Assembly: GCA_018610095.1 (NCBI GenBank) | Contig: JAHEOB010000091.1 | Coordinates: forward strand, 1-7,381 | Length of the DNA stretch: 7,381 bases | DNA from: Halothece sp. MAG | GTDB taxonomy: Bacteria; Cyanobacteriota; Cyanobacteriia; Cyanobacteriales; Rubidibacteraceae | Direction of reading: 5' to 3' | Shown: one piece after another, positions 5,675-7,381 of the stretch | How positions within the stretch are numbered: position 1 is the stretch's first letter | How the letters are laid out: each line of letters starts with the position of its first letter | Program-made: the position numbers and the translations under genes | The notes under the pieces: model-generated | What the model was told of the DNA's origin: nothing | The model's database searches: none | What the model saw: the letters and a program-made list of their open reading frames with translations, nothing else

Positions 5675-7033
5675 ATGGTTTTTAATTGGTTTCGTCGTCA
5701 ATTTAGTCAACCCCAGCAAGCCTCATCCCCTTCCCAACAATCACAGGAAGAACCCCAAGAGGAAGCAGCAGAACAAGCGGAATCGAGTACTGAGGAGGTA
5801 GCCACAGAACCCGAAGCAAGTCGTGATTCAACCATCACTGAGGAAAACGCTAGCGACGAAACCAGTACTGAAGCCACCTCAACGCCCAGTTGGTTACAAC
5901 GGTCTTCTGGGCTAGAAAAATTAAAAGCGACTGCTATTGATGATACCCCCCAACAACCCCAAGCAGCGGAAACCGAAACTGAAACTGAAACGGCAACGCC
6001 TAGTAGCGAGGAAACAGTGACAGTCGATGATGATGAGGCTGCTTGGTCAGTCCGAGTTCTTGCTAATCAGGGGCGAAATCCAGAAGAAATTGCCCAAGAG
6101 GAAATTAGCTGGCTTAAGCAATTACGACAGGGGCTGGGGAAAACCCGTCGTAACTTCTTTAATCAATTGAAAGCGGTGGTGGGTAAAGGGCCTCTTAATG
6201 AAGATGCGGTAATGGAAATTGAGGCACTATTGCTACAAGCGGATGTGGGAATTGAAGCCACCGACTATATTATCCAAACCTTGCAGGAGAAAATGCGGGA
6301 GGAAGCGTTACCGTTAGACAGCGCGATCGCGTATCTCAAACAAATTGTTTGTGAAATTTTAGAACGCCCTTTCCAACAAGAAGGAACCACCGTTACCTTT
6401 GCCCCAGAAAAAGATCAACTCAATATTTGGTTAATTACGGGCGTCAATGGGTCTGGCAAAACCACCACCATTGGCAAACTAGCCCACCTCGGCCAAAAAT
6501 CAGATTATCGTTGTCTAATTGCTGCTGCTGATACCTTTCGGGCTGCTGCCGTGGAACAAATTCAAGCCTGGGGCGATCGCGCTAATACCGAAGTAGTTGC
6601 CAATCCGGGGAAAAATACTGACCCAGCAGCGGTGGTTTATGATGCCATCACCAAAGCAGAAAGTAATGGAACCGAACTGTTATTAGTGGATACGGCAGGG
6701 CGGTTACAGAACAAGAAAAACCTCATGGAAGAATTAGGGAAAATTCGCAAAGTAATCGATAAAAGAGCCCCTAATGCTAATATTGAATCCTTATTAGTCA
6801 TTGATGCCAGTTTAGGCCAAAATGGGTTGAAACAAGCAGAAGCCTTTACCGAAGTCGCCAATTTAAGTGGGGTGGTGTTAACCAAACTCGATGGCAGCTC
6901 TAAAGGTGGGGTTGCCCTCGCTATTTCTCAACAATTAAATCTCCCCATACGATTTGTCGGGGCAGGAGAAGGGCTGGAAGATTTGCGTCCCTTTTCCAGT
7001 TATGAGTTCGCAGAAGCCTTACTCAGCGAATAA
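5675..7033 (+). CDS. ftsY: Signal recognition particle receptor FtsY
   Basis: The product has 452 residues. Residues 1-9 (MVFNWFRRQ) are a short amphipathic start that may touch lipid. Residues 10-125 are a low-complexity acidic A domain rich in Glu, Gln, Ser and Thr. The helical N domain spans about 140-235 (LKQLRQGLGKTRRNFFNQLK and LLLQADVGIEATDYII). The GTPase (G) domain follows: G1 GVNGSGKTTT (256-264), G2 DTFRAAAVEQ (286-295), G3 DTAGR (339-343), G4 TKLDG (403-407) and the closing GAGEGLEDLRPF (429-440). These mark FtsY and not Ffh, as there is no methionine-rich M domain. With Ffh and 4.5S RNA it delivers ribosomes making membrane proteins to SecYEG, in cyanobacteria including photosynthetic ones. 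All GTP-binding residues appear intact. No terminator is visible in the 6-bp gap before the convergent gene. Confidence 0.97.
   Translation: MVFNWFRRQFSQPQQASSPSQQSQEEPQEEAAEQAESSTEEVATEPEASRDSTITEENASDETSTEATSTPSWLQRSSGLEKLKATAIDDTPQQPQAAETETETETATPSSEETVTVDDDEAAWSVRVLANQGRNPEEIAQEEISWLKQLRQGLGKTRRNFFNQLKAVVGKGPLNEDAVMEIEALLLQADVGIEATDYIIQTLQEKMREEALPLDSAIAYLKQIVCEILERPFQQEGTTVTFAPEKDQLNIWLITGVNGSGKTTTIGKLAHLGQKSDYRCLIAAADTFRAAAVEQIQAWGDRANTEVVANPGKNTDPAAVVYDAITKAESNGTELLLVDTAGRLQNKKNLMEELGKIRKVIDKRAPNANIESLLVIDASLGQNGLKQAEAFTEVANLSGVVLTKLDGSSKGGVALAISQQLNLPIRFVGAGEGLEDLRPFSSYEFAEALLSE
5969..5992 (+). repeat. Hexanucleotide tandem repeat GAAACY x4 in ftsY
   Basis: Four head-to-tail six-base units (GAAACC, GAAACT, GAAACT, GAAACG) encode (Glu-Thr)x4 at residues 99-106 in the acidic A domain. 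The unit is a multiple of three, so slippage would change the linker length without a frameshift. Confidence 0.75.
6323..6330. repeat. HIP1 octamer in the ftsY N domain
   Basis: GCGATCGC covers the codons for Ala217-Ile-Ala219. Confidence 0.9.
6573..6580. repeat. HIP1 octamer in the ftsY G domain
   Basis: GCGATCGC overlaps the codons for Gly300-Asp-Arg302, shortly after the G2 motif. Confidence 0.9.
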
Positions 7034-7039
7034 TCCCAC

Positions 7040-7381
7040 TTAGCGATCCGCATGAACATAATCCACAAACTTAAATTGCGGTTCAAGCCAATATCGCAAC
7101 CATGCCCAAGCACAGCCACTGAGTAGGATCATTCCAGCTAACGGAATGCCCCATTCTAACCGGTAGGCATCGGGTAACAAGGCTATAATAACGCCGAGTA
7201 CACCGGCAGTTACTAGGCTACCCATTTGAAGCTTTTGAATCCGGTTGAGGGCGATTCCACAGCTACGACAATGTTGGGTATGTTGCTGGTAACGATCTAA
7301 TAATGTCTCCCGTGACGCTTCTACCGGCTGGGATGGCGCAGGTTCCTGTTGTTGTTGCCAAGGGAGTTGACCTTGACAATA
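7040..7381 (-). CDS. C-terminal part of a PaO/Tic55-like Rieske [2Fe-2S] oxygenase (partial)
   Basis: The frame is open from the window edge (base 7381) to a TAA at 7040-7042 and gives 113 residues, so the gene starts outside the window. In order: a Gln/Pro-rich linker (1-22); the segment RYQQHTQHCRSCGIALNRIQ with a CxxC pair (Cys38 and Cys41 of the fragment); two hydrophobic helices at about 53-70 and 77-99; and the end FKFVDYVHADR. A C-terminal CxxC followed by two membrane helices and a Y-[VI]-H-A ending is what I know from pheophorbide a oxygenase, Tic55, Ptc52 and their cyanobacterial relatives (Lls1-like). In the plant members the CxxC has been proposed as a thioredoxin target. The Rieske and mononuclear iron domains would lie upstream, outside the window, so the class is inferred from the tail alone. 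The internal Met at 7223-7225 is not the start because the frame and motif continue upstream. Confidence 0.72.
   Translation of the reverse strand, partial: YCQGQLPWQQQQEPAPSQPVEASRETLLDRYQQHTQHCRSCGIALNRIQKLQMGSLVTAGVLGVIIALLPDAYRLEWGIPLAGMILLSGCAWAWLRYWLEPQFKFVDYVHADR

Noticed and set aside
5613..5801. 62-codon plus-strand ORF across the nusB-ftsY junction
   Set aside because: It overlaps the end of nusB and the start of ftsY in another frame. Its basic Lys/Arg/Asn-rich tail is simply the frame-shifted reading of the Glu/Gln-rich ftsY region. The strong Shine-Dalgarno belongs to the ftsY ATG.
6637..6885. Minus-strand ORF opposite the FtsY GTPase domain
   Set aside because: It is antisense to the invariant DTAGR to TKLDG region and has no independent support.
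7040..7225. A 61-residue membrane protein starting at the Met codon 7223-7225
   Set aside because: The same frame is open to the window edge and carries a CxxC segment just upstream that fits the C-terminus of a larger Rieske-type oxygenase, so this Met is internal.
1..7381. CRISPR array, transposon ends, tRNA or phage genes
   Set aside because: No spaced direct repeats, terminal inverted repeats, transposase motifs or tRNA-like cloverleaf were seen on either strand.

Overview
The window is chromosomal DNA from a cyanobacterium. Five perfect copies of the octamer GCGATCGC (the HIP1 palindrome over-represented in most cyanobacterial genomes) fall in 7.4 kb, where about 0.1 would be expected by chance. 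The gene content agrees: a three-repeat S1 protein of cyanobacterial length, a DUF3082 membrane protein, a long-form NusB next to ftsY, and the tail of a PaO/Tic55-like Rieske oxygenase. I cannot fix the genus from the sequence.

Layout. Positions 2-151 (+) hold the last 49 codons of an unrecognised Gly/Cys-rich protein. Facing it is a minus-strand series: a small exported beta-rich protein (163-576), a DUF3082 two-helix membrane protein (648-977), an S1-domain RNA-binding protein (1079-1978), a dienelactone-hydrolase-family enzyme (2061-2810), an ABC ATPase (2852-3541, possibly from 3592) and its MacB/FtsX-type permease (3605-4864). After a 132-bp divergent spacer, nusB (4997-5641) and ftsY (5675-7033) run on the plus strand. 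The window closes with the C-terminal 113 residues of a Rieske-type oxygenase on the minus strand (7040 to beyond 7381), tail to tail with ftsY and only 6 bp away.

How the genes work together. The permease and ATPase form one ABC exporter module of the MacB/DevCA class, and the hydrolase may be co-transcribed behind them. A GC-rich hairpin with a T-rich tail separates the hydrolase from the S1 gene. nusB and ftsY form a short housekeeping operon (transcription antitermination and co-translational membrane targeting), and only ftsY has a strong Shine-Dalgarno. No tRNA, rRNA, CRISPR array, insertion sequence or phage gene was seen. No stretch without a gene exceeds about 135 bases.

This is mostly ordinary core-genome sequence and I do not see a convincing new system. 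The points most worth checking are: an exporter pair without an adjacent HlyD/DevB adaptor; permease and ATPase genes in one reading frame parted by a single TAG; a hairpin that could be either a terminator or an S1 leader element; the unrecognised C-terminus at the left edge; and the enlarged cyanobacterial NusB.
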